Source of the DNA: Candidatus Poseidoniales archaeon | GTDB taxonomy: Archaea > Thermoplasmatota > Poseidoniia > Poseidoniales > Thalassarchaeaceae | NCBI GenBank assembly: GCA_012964335.1 | Contig: DTUF01000043.1 | Location: forward strand, 1-64,000 | Reading direction: 5' to 3' | DNA: 64,000 nucleotides | Shown here: piece after piece, positions 46,897-56,900 of the stretch | Layout: the number at the start of each line of letters is the position of its first letter | How positions within the stretch are numbered: position 1 is the first letter of the stretch | Position numbers and translations under genes: made by a program | Notes under the pieces: model-generated | The model's input: only the letters and a program-made list of their open reading frames with translations | The model's database searches: none | Told to the model about the DNA's origin: nothing

Positions 46897-48180
46897 ATGA
46901 GCGAATACAGCAGCAAAAGTCCCTATCTTGGGGAAATGGTTGAGAAGAGAGTAATTACTCATCCTGACTCAACAAAAGAAACTCGTCATATCGTTTTTGA
47001 CCTCGGTGATTCCGGTCTGGAATACAAAGTCGGCGATGCACTTGGAATCATTCCAGAAAACCCCGAAGAACTAGTTTCAGATTTACTTGGGCTGCTAAGT
47101 TTCACTGGTGAGGAAATGGTAGAGACGCACCTTGGTGAGACAAATATTGGAGATGCATTAGCAAATCACTACGAGATTCACCGCTTATGCAAGAAGTTCA
47201 TTCAAGGTCTTGAAATGAAGTTTTCATCAACAAGTCCCAAAATATCTGTTAGGTTAGTTGGTAGGAGTAGAGTATCAACAAATGGTGATTCTAACAGTGT
47301 TGAGTGGGGTTGGTCAGGCGAAGAAGAAGATTTCCCGGAAGGATTCGCACCTGTTGGTGCACTGAGTGACCCTGCCCTCATGTTATGGGAATCACTAGTA
47401 AATGACCCTGATGCAATGGAGGATTATCTATGGAGTCGTGACTACATTGATTTGTTATCAGATATGCCAAATCTATCCTTTACCCCACAAGAGTTTGTTT
47501 CAAATTTGGACCGGTTAAAACCACGTCTGTACTCAATCGCTTCATCTCTTGACGCACATCCAGGTCAAGTTGAATTGACAGTTGCAATCGTCAGGTACAA
47601 TCACCATGGTAGGGACCGTGGTGGATTGTGTACGGTTTACATGGCAGACTCAGCACCTCTCAATAAGGAAACAATTCCAATGTTTATGTCACCAACCCGT
47701 AGTTTCGTGTTACCCCCAAACGGTGACACTGACATCATCATGGTTGGGCCTGGTACAGGTATTGCTCCATTCAGAGCCTTCCTTGAACAGAGAAAGTTTG
47801 ACAAAGCTAAGGGTCGGAATTGGCTATTCTTTGGTGACCGAACCTTTACTCATGAATATCTGTATGGCGATGAATTGGATGATTGGTTAGCCAGCGGACA
47901 CTTGACCCGCCTAGACCTTGCTTGGTCACGCATGGCAGAAATTCCCAAAACCTATGTACAGAATTTAATGGCAGAAAATGGCGAAGAGATTTGGTCATGG
48001 ATTGACGATGGCGCATACTTCTATGTTTGTGGCGATAAAAACCGTATGGCAAAGGACGTTCACAAAACTCTCATCAATATTTGCGAGGAGCATGGTGGAA
48101 TGAGTGCTGAGGATGCTAAGGAATTTGTTGAACAGCGTATGATGAAGCAAGAGAAACGATACCTCCGTGATGTCTACTAA
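46897..48180 (+). CDS. CysJ/CPR-like FAD-NADPH oxidoreductase lacking an N-terminal flavodoxin domain
   Basis: Begins with the FAD-binding barrel (PYLGEMVEKRVITHPDSTKETRHIVFDLGDSGLEYKVGDALGIIPEN); RLYSIASS; GPGTGIAPFRAFLEQR; YVCGDKNRMAKDVHKTL. Confidence 0.88.
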   Translation: MSEYSSKSPYLGEMVEKRVITHPDSTKETRHIVFDLGDSGLEYKVGDALGIIPENPEELVSDLLGLLSFTGEEMVETHLGETNIGDALANHYEIHRLCKKFIQGLEMKFSSTSPKISVRLVGRSRVSTNGDSNSVEWGWSGEEEDFPEGFAPVGALSDPALMLWESLVNDPDAMEDYLWSRDYIDLLSDMPNLSFTPQEFVSNLDRLKPRLYSIASSLDAHPGQVELTVAIVRYNHHGRDRGGLCTVYMADSAPLNKETIPMFMSPTRSFVLPPNGDTDIIMVGPGTGIAPFRAFLEQRKFDKAKGRNWLFFGDRTFTHEYLYGDELDDWLASGHLTRLDLAWSRMAEIPKTYVQNLMAENGEEIWSWIDDGAYFYVCGDKNRMAKDVHKTLINICEEHGGMSAEDAKEFVEQRMMKQEKRYLRDVY

Positions 48181-48233
48181 TTAGATATCTAGGGATAGTC
48201 ATTCTATTGAACCGGGTCCTCTCGTGGCAATTC

Positions 48234-49568
48234 ATGTTTGAGAGGGTGCTCATTGCCAATCGCGGTGAAATCGCTCTCCGAATTTCTAGGGCACTCCGAA
48301 CTTTGGGTTGCGAGGTTGCAATCATTCATGGTAGGGAAGATCGCCTTTCTTTGCCAGTACGATTCTCTGATATTGCAATTCCAAATTATTCTGCTAACCC
48401 ATTAGAAGCCTATCTTGATTATGAAAAAGTGATTGAAGTAGCGAAGGAGATTGGAGCACAAGCAATACATCCTGGGTATGGGTTCTTGGCTGAGAATGCT
48501 GCATTTGTTCGACGTTGTGAAGAAGAAGGTATTGTATTCATCGGCCCATCATCAGAAGTAATTTCATTGCTTGGTGACAAGATAGAGGCTAGGAAGGCTA
48601 TGGAGGCAGCTGGTCTGCCAGTTGCTAAGGGTAGTAGTGAGCCAATAGAAACCACCTCAGAAGCCGCAACAATTGCTAACGAAATCGGTTATCCAGTTAT
48701 CATCAAGGCTGCTGCTGGAGGTGGGGGGATTGGCATGCAAATAGTTCATCAAGAAAGCGAGTTTGATTCTGCGCTCAACCTCTGTCAATCACGAGCACGT
48801 TCGGCTTTTGGGGACGAGCGTGTATTTGTTGAGAAATTCATTGAGGGGGCACAGCACATTGAATTCCAGGTGCTTGCTGATGGAAAAAACGCAATTCATT
48901 TCGGAGAGCGTTTTTGCTCGATACAACGCCGTCACCAGAAACTACTGGAAGAAGGCCCATGGCTTTCTAGTGAAGAGCGAGAGGAAATAGGGGCGAGAGT
49001 TTGTGCTGGTGCAGAAGCAGTTGGTTACAAGGGACTGGCAACCTTTGAGTTCTTGCGCGATTCAAGCGGCGAATTCTATTTCTTGGAAGTGAATCCTAGG
49101 GTTCAAGTTGAACACACAGTAACGGAGATGATTACTGGCCATGACTTAGTGAGTCTTGGTATCCGTATTGCCGCAGGCGAATCTTTACCCTTTTCACAAG
49201 ATGAAATTGAGATTTCAGGTCACGCTATCCAATGTCGGATTAACGCAGAAGACCCAGTAAACTTCGTTCCTTCTCCCGGGCGTCTTTGGGATTGCCACTT
49301 TCCTTCCGGTTTCGGGGTGAGGGTGGATACTCATGCTCATATTGGTTACGAAATGCCTGGGTGTTTTGACTCCTTACTAGCCAAGATGGTTGTCTGGGCT
49401 GCGAATAGAGATGATGCGATTGCTGGGATGAAAACAGCTCTAGATGAGACCGTGTTGGTAGGGGTTGAGACAGTGATTCCTCTGCATAAGGCCATTTTGA
49501 ATGAGCCTGATTTTTTAGCCCGGGATATTACTATTCAGTATATTGAAGAGCATCCAAACTTACTGTGA
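48234..49568 (+). CDS. Biotin carboxylase (acetyl/propionyl-CoA carboxylase subunit)
   Basis: MFERVLIANRGEIALRISRALRTLG; AAAGGGGIGMQIV; FLEVNPRVQVEHTVTEMITGHDLV. Confidence 0.95.
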   Translation: MFERVLIANRGEIALRISRALRTLGCEVAIIHGREDRLSLPVRFSDIAIPNYSANPLEAYLDYEKVIEVAKEIGAQAIHPGYGFLAENAAFVRRCEEEGIVFIGPSSEVISLLGDKIEARKAMEAAGLPVAKGSSEPIETTSEAATIANEIGYPVIIKAAAGGGGIGMQIVHQESEFDSALNLCQSRARSAFGDERVFVEKFIEGAQHIEFQVLADGKNAIHFGERFCSIQRRHQKLLEEGPWLSSEEREEIGARVCAGAEAVGYKGLATFEFLRDSSGEFYFLEVNPRVQVEHTVTEMITGHDLVSLGIRIAAGESLPFSQDEIEISGHAIQCRINAEDPVNFVPSPGRLWDCHFPSGFGVRVDTHAHIGYEMPGCFDSLLAKMVVWAANRDDAIAGMKTALDETVLVGVETVIPLHKAILNEPDFLARDITIQYIEEHPNLL

Positions 49569-49587
49569 ATTTACAGTGCAGTTCTAA

Positions 49588-51393
49588 TCATCCAAGTCGT
49601 TGCATACCAGCAAATCTTGGTGCTGGCTCGTTGCTAGCAACCATGCCATTGAAATTTTCAGGAGCATTTAATTTCTTAGATTCCATTCCTGAGAGAGTGA
49701 ACCCTTCACTTCTGCTACTGCTTGAGATTCCGCGTAGTGTGCGGTTTGCTAGATCATCAGCTATTGCACCGCCTCCGTTGGTAGTTAACAATCGCAAACG
49801 CGCTTGAACATCAGACTGTGAGTCTTGATCAGCACGTAAACGGAGGATTTGGGTTGAATTTAATTGAGTTTCTTCAAAGTCATCATTTTGATTTCCATCT
49901 TCGTCGCCGTAAACATCTCTGTATCCGTCACCGGCACCAATTAATTTCCGGGTTATGCCCTTTCCACTGCTTTCAATTCTCTTCAGTCCGGGTTTGACCC
50001 ATTCTCCAATTGCTTTCAACGCACCACGACTACGACTGTATGAACGATTCACCCTTATTCGAGAATCACGTGCGTATTGTTTCTGCATCCGATTTAGAGC
50101 AGGGTATGATTCTAATGGGTGGGGTTTGTTAAATTGATTGAATGATCTTTGGAGTTGTTCAGGCAATGGTGGTTGTTCTTCTATGGTTTTGGCCGCTGCA
50201 GATGCGACTAGACCTGGACTTGTTGGCAGGTCAGAACGTAATGCAACTCTGGTTGGCTCTGGCAAATTCGGACCAGCAGCTTCACTCAACATTGTGTAAG
50301 ATGAAACACTTGAGTCAGTAGGTCTTTTCCAACTAGGTTGGGTGACTGCAGGTAAATTGGTGGATGGTGATGATATCCCATTAGGAGGATGAGTGACTGC
50401 TGAGGCTTCACTAGCACTATCTAAATCGTCAAACATGTCGAATAGTCCACCGGAATCAAAGTTAGCCTCACTTGCCTCTAGAGCCGCTGCATGTGCTCGA
50501 TTCAATGGCGGGCTTGCAGGGCTGTCATCAACTGGCAAAGTGGTCACACTTGATGAACTTGGTTGGTTTGAATAGTCAGGTAATTGGAATGGGGTATCAT
50601 AACTTGAGGGAGCGGTGTTTCTTTGTTCCCTCTGCTCTGCCAATGCCTTTGTGGAACGTCCCATCATACTGGTTTGACTCGGTTTATTTTCTTTTTCTGA
50701 GTACCAATCAGGTTCCCCCCTTCCCCAAACTTTCTCATATGCAGAACTATCAGTTGGCTGAGGGGAGTTGGAGGATCTACTCACAAACTCAGAGGGAATG
50801 GTGTTTGGACTTTTATTCCTGTGTAATTTTGCAAGGGCTTGTTCAAGAGACTCATCAACACCAACTAACTGTAATTCAGCCTCGGCAACAGCGACTGAAC
50901 CCGCTTCATGACGAATATCCTCAATATCACCGATTAGAGCCAACTCTGGTTGTCGTAATTCTTCCAACCCTATTACCGCATCTTCCAAAGTGTAACCATC
51001 TGACATGCGGTCAAGAATAGTGTATAGGCGATGCAATAAATGGTCGCGCCCGTGTAATAGGTGACGGTCACCTTGTTTTGTATCAATACAAAGAGCGGGT
51101 CTTCTTCCTAATAACCAAGCGAGTAGTGCGCTGACACCTAGAATAAATGCGTAATATTGGATTACCCCAGTAAAAACTCTGAAGCTAGAGAGGATGGCTA
51201 GTACACCAAACAATGTAACTAGTGGTGGCGTGAAGGCAACGTTGTGGTGGCGAATACGAGTTATCGTATCCAAATCAATTCTCATACCTTTACGGTCATT
51301 GCGCTCCAATAGAAGATTCTCATTGGTCAAAATGGCAGTGATTTGGCCCTCAACACCAGCCATCTTCAACGGCGCGAATTTTTCGTTCTCCAA
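49588..51393 (-). CDS. Membrane-associated protein with long low-complexity/disordered region
   Basis: 601 aa; N-terminal PH-like/TM region then Ser/Pro/Asn-rich stretch. Confidence 0.75.
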   Translation of the reverse strand: MENEKFAPLKMAGVEGQITAILTNENLLLERNDRKGMRIDLDTITRIRHHNVAFTPPLVTLFGVLAILSSFRVFTGVIQYYAFILGVSALLAWLLGRRPALCIDTKQGDRHLLHGRDHLLHRLYTILDRMSDGYTLEDAVIGLEELRQPELALIGDIEDIRHEAGSVAVAEAELQLVGVDESLEQALAKLHRNKSPNTIPSEFVSRSSNSPQPTDSSAYEKVWGRGEPDWYSEKENKPSQTSMMGRSTKALAEQREQRNTAPSSYDTPFQLPDYSNQPSSSSVTTLPVDDSPASPPLNRAHAAALEASEANFDSGGLFDMFDDLDSASEASAVTHPPNGISSPSTNLPAVTQPSWKRPTDSSVSSYTMLSEAAGPNLPEPTRVALRSDLPTSPGLVASAAAKTIEEQPPLPEQLQRSFNQFNKPHPLESYPALNRMQKQYARDSRIRVNRSYSRSRGALKAIGEWVKPGLKRIESSGKGITRKLIGAGDGYRDVYGDEDGNQNDDFEETQLNSTQILRLRADQDSQSDVQARLRLLTTNGGGAIADDLANRTLRGISSSSRSEGFTLSGMESKKLNAPENFNGMVASNEPAPRFAGMQRLG

Positions 51394-51575
51394 TCACCTG
51401 CCCCCTTCTACTCTATTCATCGTTTAGGGCCTAACCCTAGTGCGCATCCCGGAACTAGCAGGATAGCGGTCTGCTTATACATATTACCCAAGAGAAGAGG
51501 GTGTTCAGGCCGGTCTAGTGAGTGGTTCTTTGAGAGCGGTAAAAATTACCCCTTCTAGCGATGTATATCTAATGC

Positions 51576-52580
51576 TTATTCTAAGAGGGTTAGATTAGTG
51601 CTGAAACCAAGGAGTCTCATTTTTGCATCCAGTTGATTAATCAGAACTCTGGGTTGTGACACTAGTCGTAAGAATAATGGTTGGTCCCAAGTAACATCTA
51701 ACTCATCTCCTTCAATTGATTCAACTCGGCCAACAACGAATTGCAAATCAACTGCTGCATGAATTACATCTCCGACAGCAATTTCTTTCTGTTGGAAGGG
51801 TGCTTTGACTAATTCTATGCGGCTTTTTAGATGTTTAATGATAGACTCATTGTAATTCCCATCGTCGTCAGGATGAACAAGGATACTTCCTCTCTCAAGC
51901 GCTTCTTCGCGTAAATCTCGCATAGCGACACCAACTCGGTCTCCAGCAATTGCAGTATCAACATCATCATCCATAACTTGTAGTGAGCGTGTCACCCCTG
52001 ATTCAGCGGTAGGTAAGGCTAACAATCGGTCGTGTTTGTTCACAGTTCCAGATTGTACATAACCAATTGCGACTAATCCAACTCCTTTTACATTGAAATA
52101 TTGATCAACAGGAATCACTAGAGGTTGTGCGGAATGGTCTGCTAACCTATCAAGTTCGGCAAAGAGCAGTGTTCTAATTTGGTGCTCGTCAAGTGGATTT
52201 TCGTGTAATGTCCAAGAAGATAATCCAGCTTGTTGTTGAATCATCTTGACTTGCTCTGGGTCAACCCATTCACCGTCAGCAGGACGAATAATGATATGGC
52301 CATTCTCTATTCCTGAACATCCAAAAGCCACAAGGATTTCTCCAAGCGAGGCATCAACTTTTGATATTTCAACAACCCCAGTTCTAGCAACGTTTAGGAT
52401 ACTGAGTAATGGCCTGAGTTTTTCTGGGTGGCGTAGTGGTCGAAGAAGTGAAAGAATCTTCACTTCATCATCTTGTACCATCTTGAATACGTAACTCTCA
52501 ATGTCTCTTGTGTCATTGAGTTTAGCAATGCTCTTGGCGAATTCCTGAGAGCCGACGAAAGCCACATTCAACACCGTCAT
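51576..52580 (-). CDS. EF-Tu/SelB-like protein with degenerate GTPase domain
   Basis: C-terminal half has EF-Tu domain II pattern (IPVDQYFNVKGVGLVAIGYVQSGTVNKHDRLLALP...AIAGDRVGVAMRDL...ERGSIL); N-terminus lacks GxxxxGK[ST]. Confidence 0.8.
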   Translation of the reverse strand: MTVLNVAFVGSQEFAKSIAKLNDTRDIESYVFKMVQDDEVKILSLLRPLRHPEKLRPLLSILNVARTGVVEISKVDASLGEILVAFGCSGIENGHIIIRPADGEWVDPEQVKMIQQQAGLSSWTLHENPLDEHQIRTLLFAELDRLADHSAQPLVIPVDQYFNVKGVGLVAIGYVQSGTVNKHDRLLALPTAESGVTRSLQVMDDDVDTAIAGDRVGVAMRDLREEALERGSILVHPDDDGNYNESIIKHLKSRIELVKAPFQQKEIAVGDVIHAAVDLQFVVGRVESIEGDELDVTWDQPLFLRLVSQPRVLINQLDAKMRLLGFSTNLTLLE

Positions 52581-52618
52581 GGTGAGGGCGGACAACCCAT
52601 TAGAATTGAACCCGTCGC

Positions 52619-53080
52619 TTAGTCAGATGCCTTCATTGCATCACGGGCTGCCTCTGCTGAATTCCACAGTTTCTTTTCTTCGTCACTTTTTGGGACAAAC
52701 TGTGGGATTGGTATCGGCCTCATTTGGTTATCAATTGCAACCATGAAAAAAAAGCCAGTACAGATTTCTTCAGATTCCCAAACACTCCGGTCTAGTCGTC
52801 TAGCAATAACGTGGCAGCCTGCAGTGTGGGTTGAGGTGAAAACCACTTGTGCAGTAACTTCAATCAAATCCCCTTGGAATGCCGGCCGTTTGAATTTCAG
52901 GGAATCAATGCTGACTGTAACGAACTCACGGTGGGCGAATTTACTAGAGACAATCCCAGCAGCGGTATCCATTATTGAGAGCAAACGCCCACCAAAAAGG
53001 GTGTTGTAGGCATTGGTATCACCAGGGAAAACTTCCTGAAGTAGTACAACTGGCTCAGTCGTGAAGGGCTTATTCGGCAT
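52619..53080 (-). CDS. Acyl-CoA thioesterase (hotdog fold)
   Basis: VLLQEVFPGDTNAYNTLFGGRLLSIMDTAAGIVSSKFAHREFVTVSIDSLKF. Confidence 0.93.
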   Translation of the reverse strand: MPNKPFTTEPVVLLQEVFPGDTNAYNTLFGGRLLSIMDTAAGIVSSKFAHREFVTVSIDSLKFKRPAFQGDLIEVTAQVVFTSTHTAGCHVIARRLDRSVWESEEICTGFFFMVAIDNQMRPIPIPQFVPKSDEEKKLWNSAEAARDAMKASD

Positions 53081-53193
53081 CGTAATCGTAACCTTGGCCG
53101 ATGCTCATCCCTCATCAATCCTTGTTCATCCTACACTCAAAGAACGGAGGTTGTAGGAGAAGTGCTCATGCGTAAGAGTGTTCTCGGACCCCT

Positions 53194-53874
53194 ATGGAAG
53201 GCGGGGGAGACAAGGTGGCAGTCGCCTTGGTATCTGGTGGAATTGATTCACCAGTAGCAGTAGCGCGTATGGTCCAGTCGGGGTGGACAATTCATCCAAT
53301 GCATTGTTCCCAGGAGCCAATTACCGGTCGAGAAGCGGAAGAGAAAACACTGGGCACACTTGCATTACTCGCTAACCCCGATGGCCCATTAGCAGAGAAT
53401 GGAGGAAAAATTTCTGATAAACTGACGGTCATTCCAGTAGGTGAAACACTAGCGTTGTTCACTGCTTCAGAATCTCATCGGGATTATTTCGTTCACATGA
53501 AGAGATTGTTCAATATACTTGGTTGCATGGTTGCTGATGAAGTTGGTGCAACTCACCTCATCACTGGTGAAAATCTTGGACAGGTATCAAGTCAAACCTT
53601 GGGGAACCTCGGTGCGGTCGAAAAATCTTCAAACAGGCCAATTCTCAGACCTCTTCTAGGACTGGATAAACAAGAGATAATTGATGAAGCGAGAGCACTC
53701 GGAACATTTGATGTAAGTAAAGGACCAGAATTATGTGATGCATTGGGGCCAAAACACCCGACTACAGTGGCAAATATTACTAGACTGGAAGCGAATGAAG
53801 GAAATCTTGGCGGGTTGGCAAATTTGGCCGAAAAATGCTATTCAAAACGCCGAGATGAACCACTTTTGCAGTAA
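53194..53874 (+). CDS. ThiI-like PP-loop domain protein without THUMP
   Basis: VALVSGGIDSPVAVARMVQSGWTIHPMHCSQEP; GATHLITGENLGQVSSQTLGNLGAVEKSSNRPILRPLLGLDKQEIIDEARALGTFD. Confidence 0.88.
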   Translation: MEGGGDKVAVALVSGGIDSPVAVARMVQSGWTIHPMHCSQEPITGREAEEKTLGTLALLANPDGPLAENGGKISDKLTVIPVGETLALFTASESHRDYFVHMKRLFNILGCMVADEVGATHLITGENLGQVSSQTLGNLGAVEKSSNRPILRPLLGLDKQEIIDEARALGTFDVSKGPELCDALGPKHPTTVANITRLEANEGNLGGLANLAEKCYSKRRDEPLLQ

Positions 53875-53930
53875 GTTTGCCATAGTCATTGGCCCATTGA
53901 GATTAAATGTGACTCGGGTCTCGGTTTCAT

Positions 53931-53947
53931 GAACCGCATAGCGGTTC
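53931..53947 (+). promoter_or_regulatory. Leader hairpin GAACCGC-ATA-GCGGTTC
   Basis: Perfect 7-bp inverted repeat 13 nt upstream of the ATG at 53961. Confidence 0.5.
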
Positions 53948-53960
53948 CGGAGAGATAGAC

Positions 53961-56900
53961 ATGAATGGCAAGAATAAGAAGGCAACCAGTTACCTCATCC
54001 TTGGGTTGATGATTCTCTCAACCACAGCAGGCGCAGCATCGGTTACAACATTTTCAGATGGGACAGCTAGTGTTGAGGTTGAATTGAGAGAACCGGGCAA
54101 TTTTATGGATAGTATGACGGGAGCGATTTCACTCCCAGAAGGAGAAACGATTACTTCCGCAAGCGTTAATGTTTCAACTGGTTTTGCCATGCATAACGAT
54201 TTCACAACATACGACCAATCTCTCATGCCACCGGGGGGTGGAGGGATCTGGGATGCTCGCTACAACAGCGGATTAACCACATACAACGATGCTAATTGTC
54301 ACTCAGCAAATCCTATGGATTGTTCTTTCTCGTCCACATCACCTACATTGTCTCTAACCAGCAAGGGATTCAATGCCGACTTTGAAACGGGGAGTCAAGG
54401 AATGAGTCCTCAAGCGCCAGTGGACATATTCAATTGGGAAAGGAAGACTCAAGGAATGATGCATATTCCAGCATCCGGTTGTCCAACCGGAGACTTTTGT
54501 TGGGGTACTAATTTTGATGACCCCGATTATACTGATGATGCACCGGCTGCAAGTTACGAATATACAATGGATAGTCCAGCTATTTGGGTCTATCCAACTA
54601 AAGGAGCAGCGACTTTCAATTCCTATCACAGTCTCTACAATCGTGTAGCAAGTGGGAGCAACAAGTTTTACGAGGATTGTGCATATGTTGCTGTTCAAAA
54701 TTCATCTGATGGTGGCTTGGGTTGGACCCCTTGGGAATTTATTGACATCGACATTGGGGCAACATCTGGGTTACAACAGGGAACTCAAGGATTATTTCAG
54801 AAAGGAACTGGGGTCAACAAAGTCCAGTCAGCTTGTAATGGGAAGGGTTCACTTACAGTTCCGGCTGACGCTTGGGTTTTGGCTGGAATGAGTACTTGGG
54901 CAAACAACCAAAATGGGTGGGCAAACATTGCCCTTGACCTTTCGCGACATGAAGGTAAACATATCAAGTTGAAGTTCGTAATGGAGAAAAACCCAATCCT
55001 AGGTACTCCAGTAAATAGCTCAATGCCAGGGTGGTATATTGATTCGCTGAGAATAGGTGATGCATTACCTCAATCAGGAAACGTAGTGATGAAATCATTT
55101 GCTCCGCGTTCTCACCCTAATCCCGGATTCCCGAATGGTTATGGAATCCTTGATGTTGAAGTTGCTAGTGCTGGACCAGGTTCTTTTACAGTTGATGTTC
55201 TAGATTCTTCAAATGGTCAAACAGTTGTTGATAAATACGGTAAATCAATGATTGGCTTAGATGGTGAATTGATTGAGCTTTGGGATATTGATAGCGATCA
55301 ATATGGATTAATTGACCTTCGTTTCAATTATAATTCTGGTGCAAATCGAATGAATACTCCGATAATGCATAGTTTTACCCTTGGAACAAAAATTGGCTCA
55401 GGACTCAACTCTACTGAGGGGATTTTCTATGATATGGGATACTTGAATGATGGTGAATGGACCGTCGAAGCACCTGGTGGCATGATTGTATATATGCCGA
55501 GAATGAACGATACCAGTTGGTCACCTATGTTGGAGAAAAACCGTTTCAATGCTCCGATAATGGCTGTGAAACCAATGATTGAGGATTCTTGTGGATCTGC
55601 GAACCGTAATCTAATATTGATGACTAATAGTAATCAGTCAGGACAGTTCACCCCTGCAAATAATCAATGGGTGACATTTGCTTCACCGTCAACAACAGTA
55701 GCCTTCGGTGCACAATACTCTGACCAATGTACAGTTTACTCAATTTGGTTGGAACTTAGGTTTGCGCACACAATGTCAAATGTCAAGCTTGATGTTGCGG
55801 GAGATGGCGATATTGAATGGGGAATGGTTGAGAGTGCATTCGGTTCATTAGGGCGTCAGCAAATGTTTAGGACACAGATGGTAAATGGTATCAATTATGG
55901 TTCAGACAACACCACTTTAGCGATGAATATCAATGGTGTTGCAGAAGGAGCAGTCTTCTTCTTGCCAAAGGGAGCAGTCGTCAATCACGCTGAATTATCG
56001 TGGGATAATTCCGCTATTGGAAATGCTTCAATTGAGCTATTGGCTGGGCCTTCATCACAGAACCTTGGATATACTCAAGACCAAGAGAGGAGAACCCCTG
56101 ATGCTTATGCAGAATTTTCAGAATTTTTCAATCAAGTACAGGCTTTGTTAGACGACCCCAATGTGCCAGTAGGCCACATTGATGCATATGGTAATGAATG
56201 GATTCAGTTCCGTTTCAAGTTCTCAAATCCAACTGCTCAGGCTGCTACAAGTATCAATCTGAAAGACCTTGATATCTTTTACACATGGAGTAGGGCACTC
56301 TCTGATGAGAATGGAATTGCTCGTGAATTGAATCAAGGGGTGGCTCTTGGCCAGCCAATGGGTGGTCAAGTTGTAGTTCCTATGAAGTTCATTTCTGACG
56401 ATGGTGGTGGCATAGTCTTAGATAATCTTCTAATTAACACTGAGAATGGATATGATTCTACCATAAATATGAGCGATGATATCACTGGATTCTATGCTTC
56501 TGGTGAGGTTTATGAAGTAATTTCAACCCATTCTGTTGCTGTTGGAACAGGGGCATCAATCGCTGGCGCTAGCCTACAATTTGAATCAGAAAGTGGTTGG
56601 GCAGAACTTCGTTGGGCTGCAAGTAATGGTTCATTTTGGTCAGAAAGTGGTTCTGAATATGTTTCTATAATGGTCGCTCTGTCAAGTTCGACTGATACCG
56701 CAGATGGTAAACAGATAACCTGGCGATTTAGAATAAATCCAACATGGGATGATTCTGATTCTGCAAGATTGTTTGCCACACTAATTACAGATACAGGCTC
56801 TGAAGGGGTCCCAGCGGCAATAATGTTTGACTTATTGGTTGGCAATGCGGTTGAGAATGATGCATCTATTACTACCTTGACAGTTTACAACCAAGCAGAT

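Noticed and set aside
50472-51020. 182-aa plus-strand ORF opposite the 601-aa gene
   Set aside because: Antisense to a longer plausible gene and lacks a plausible start context or domain.
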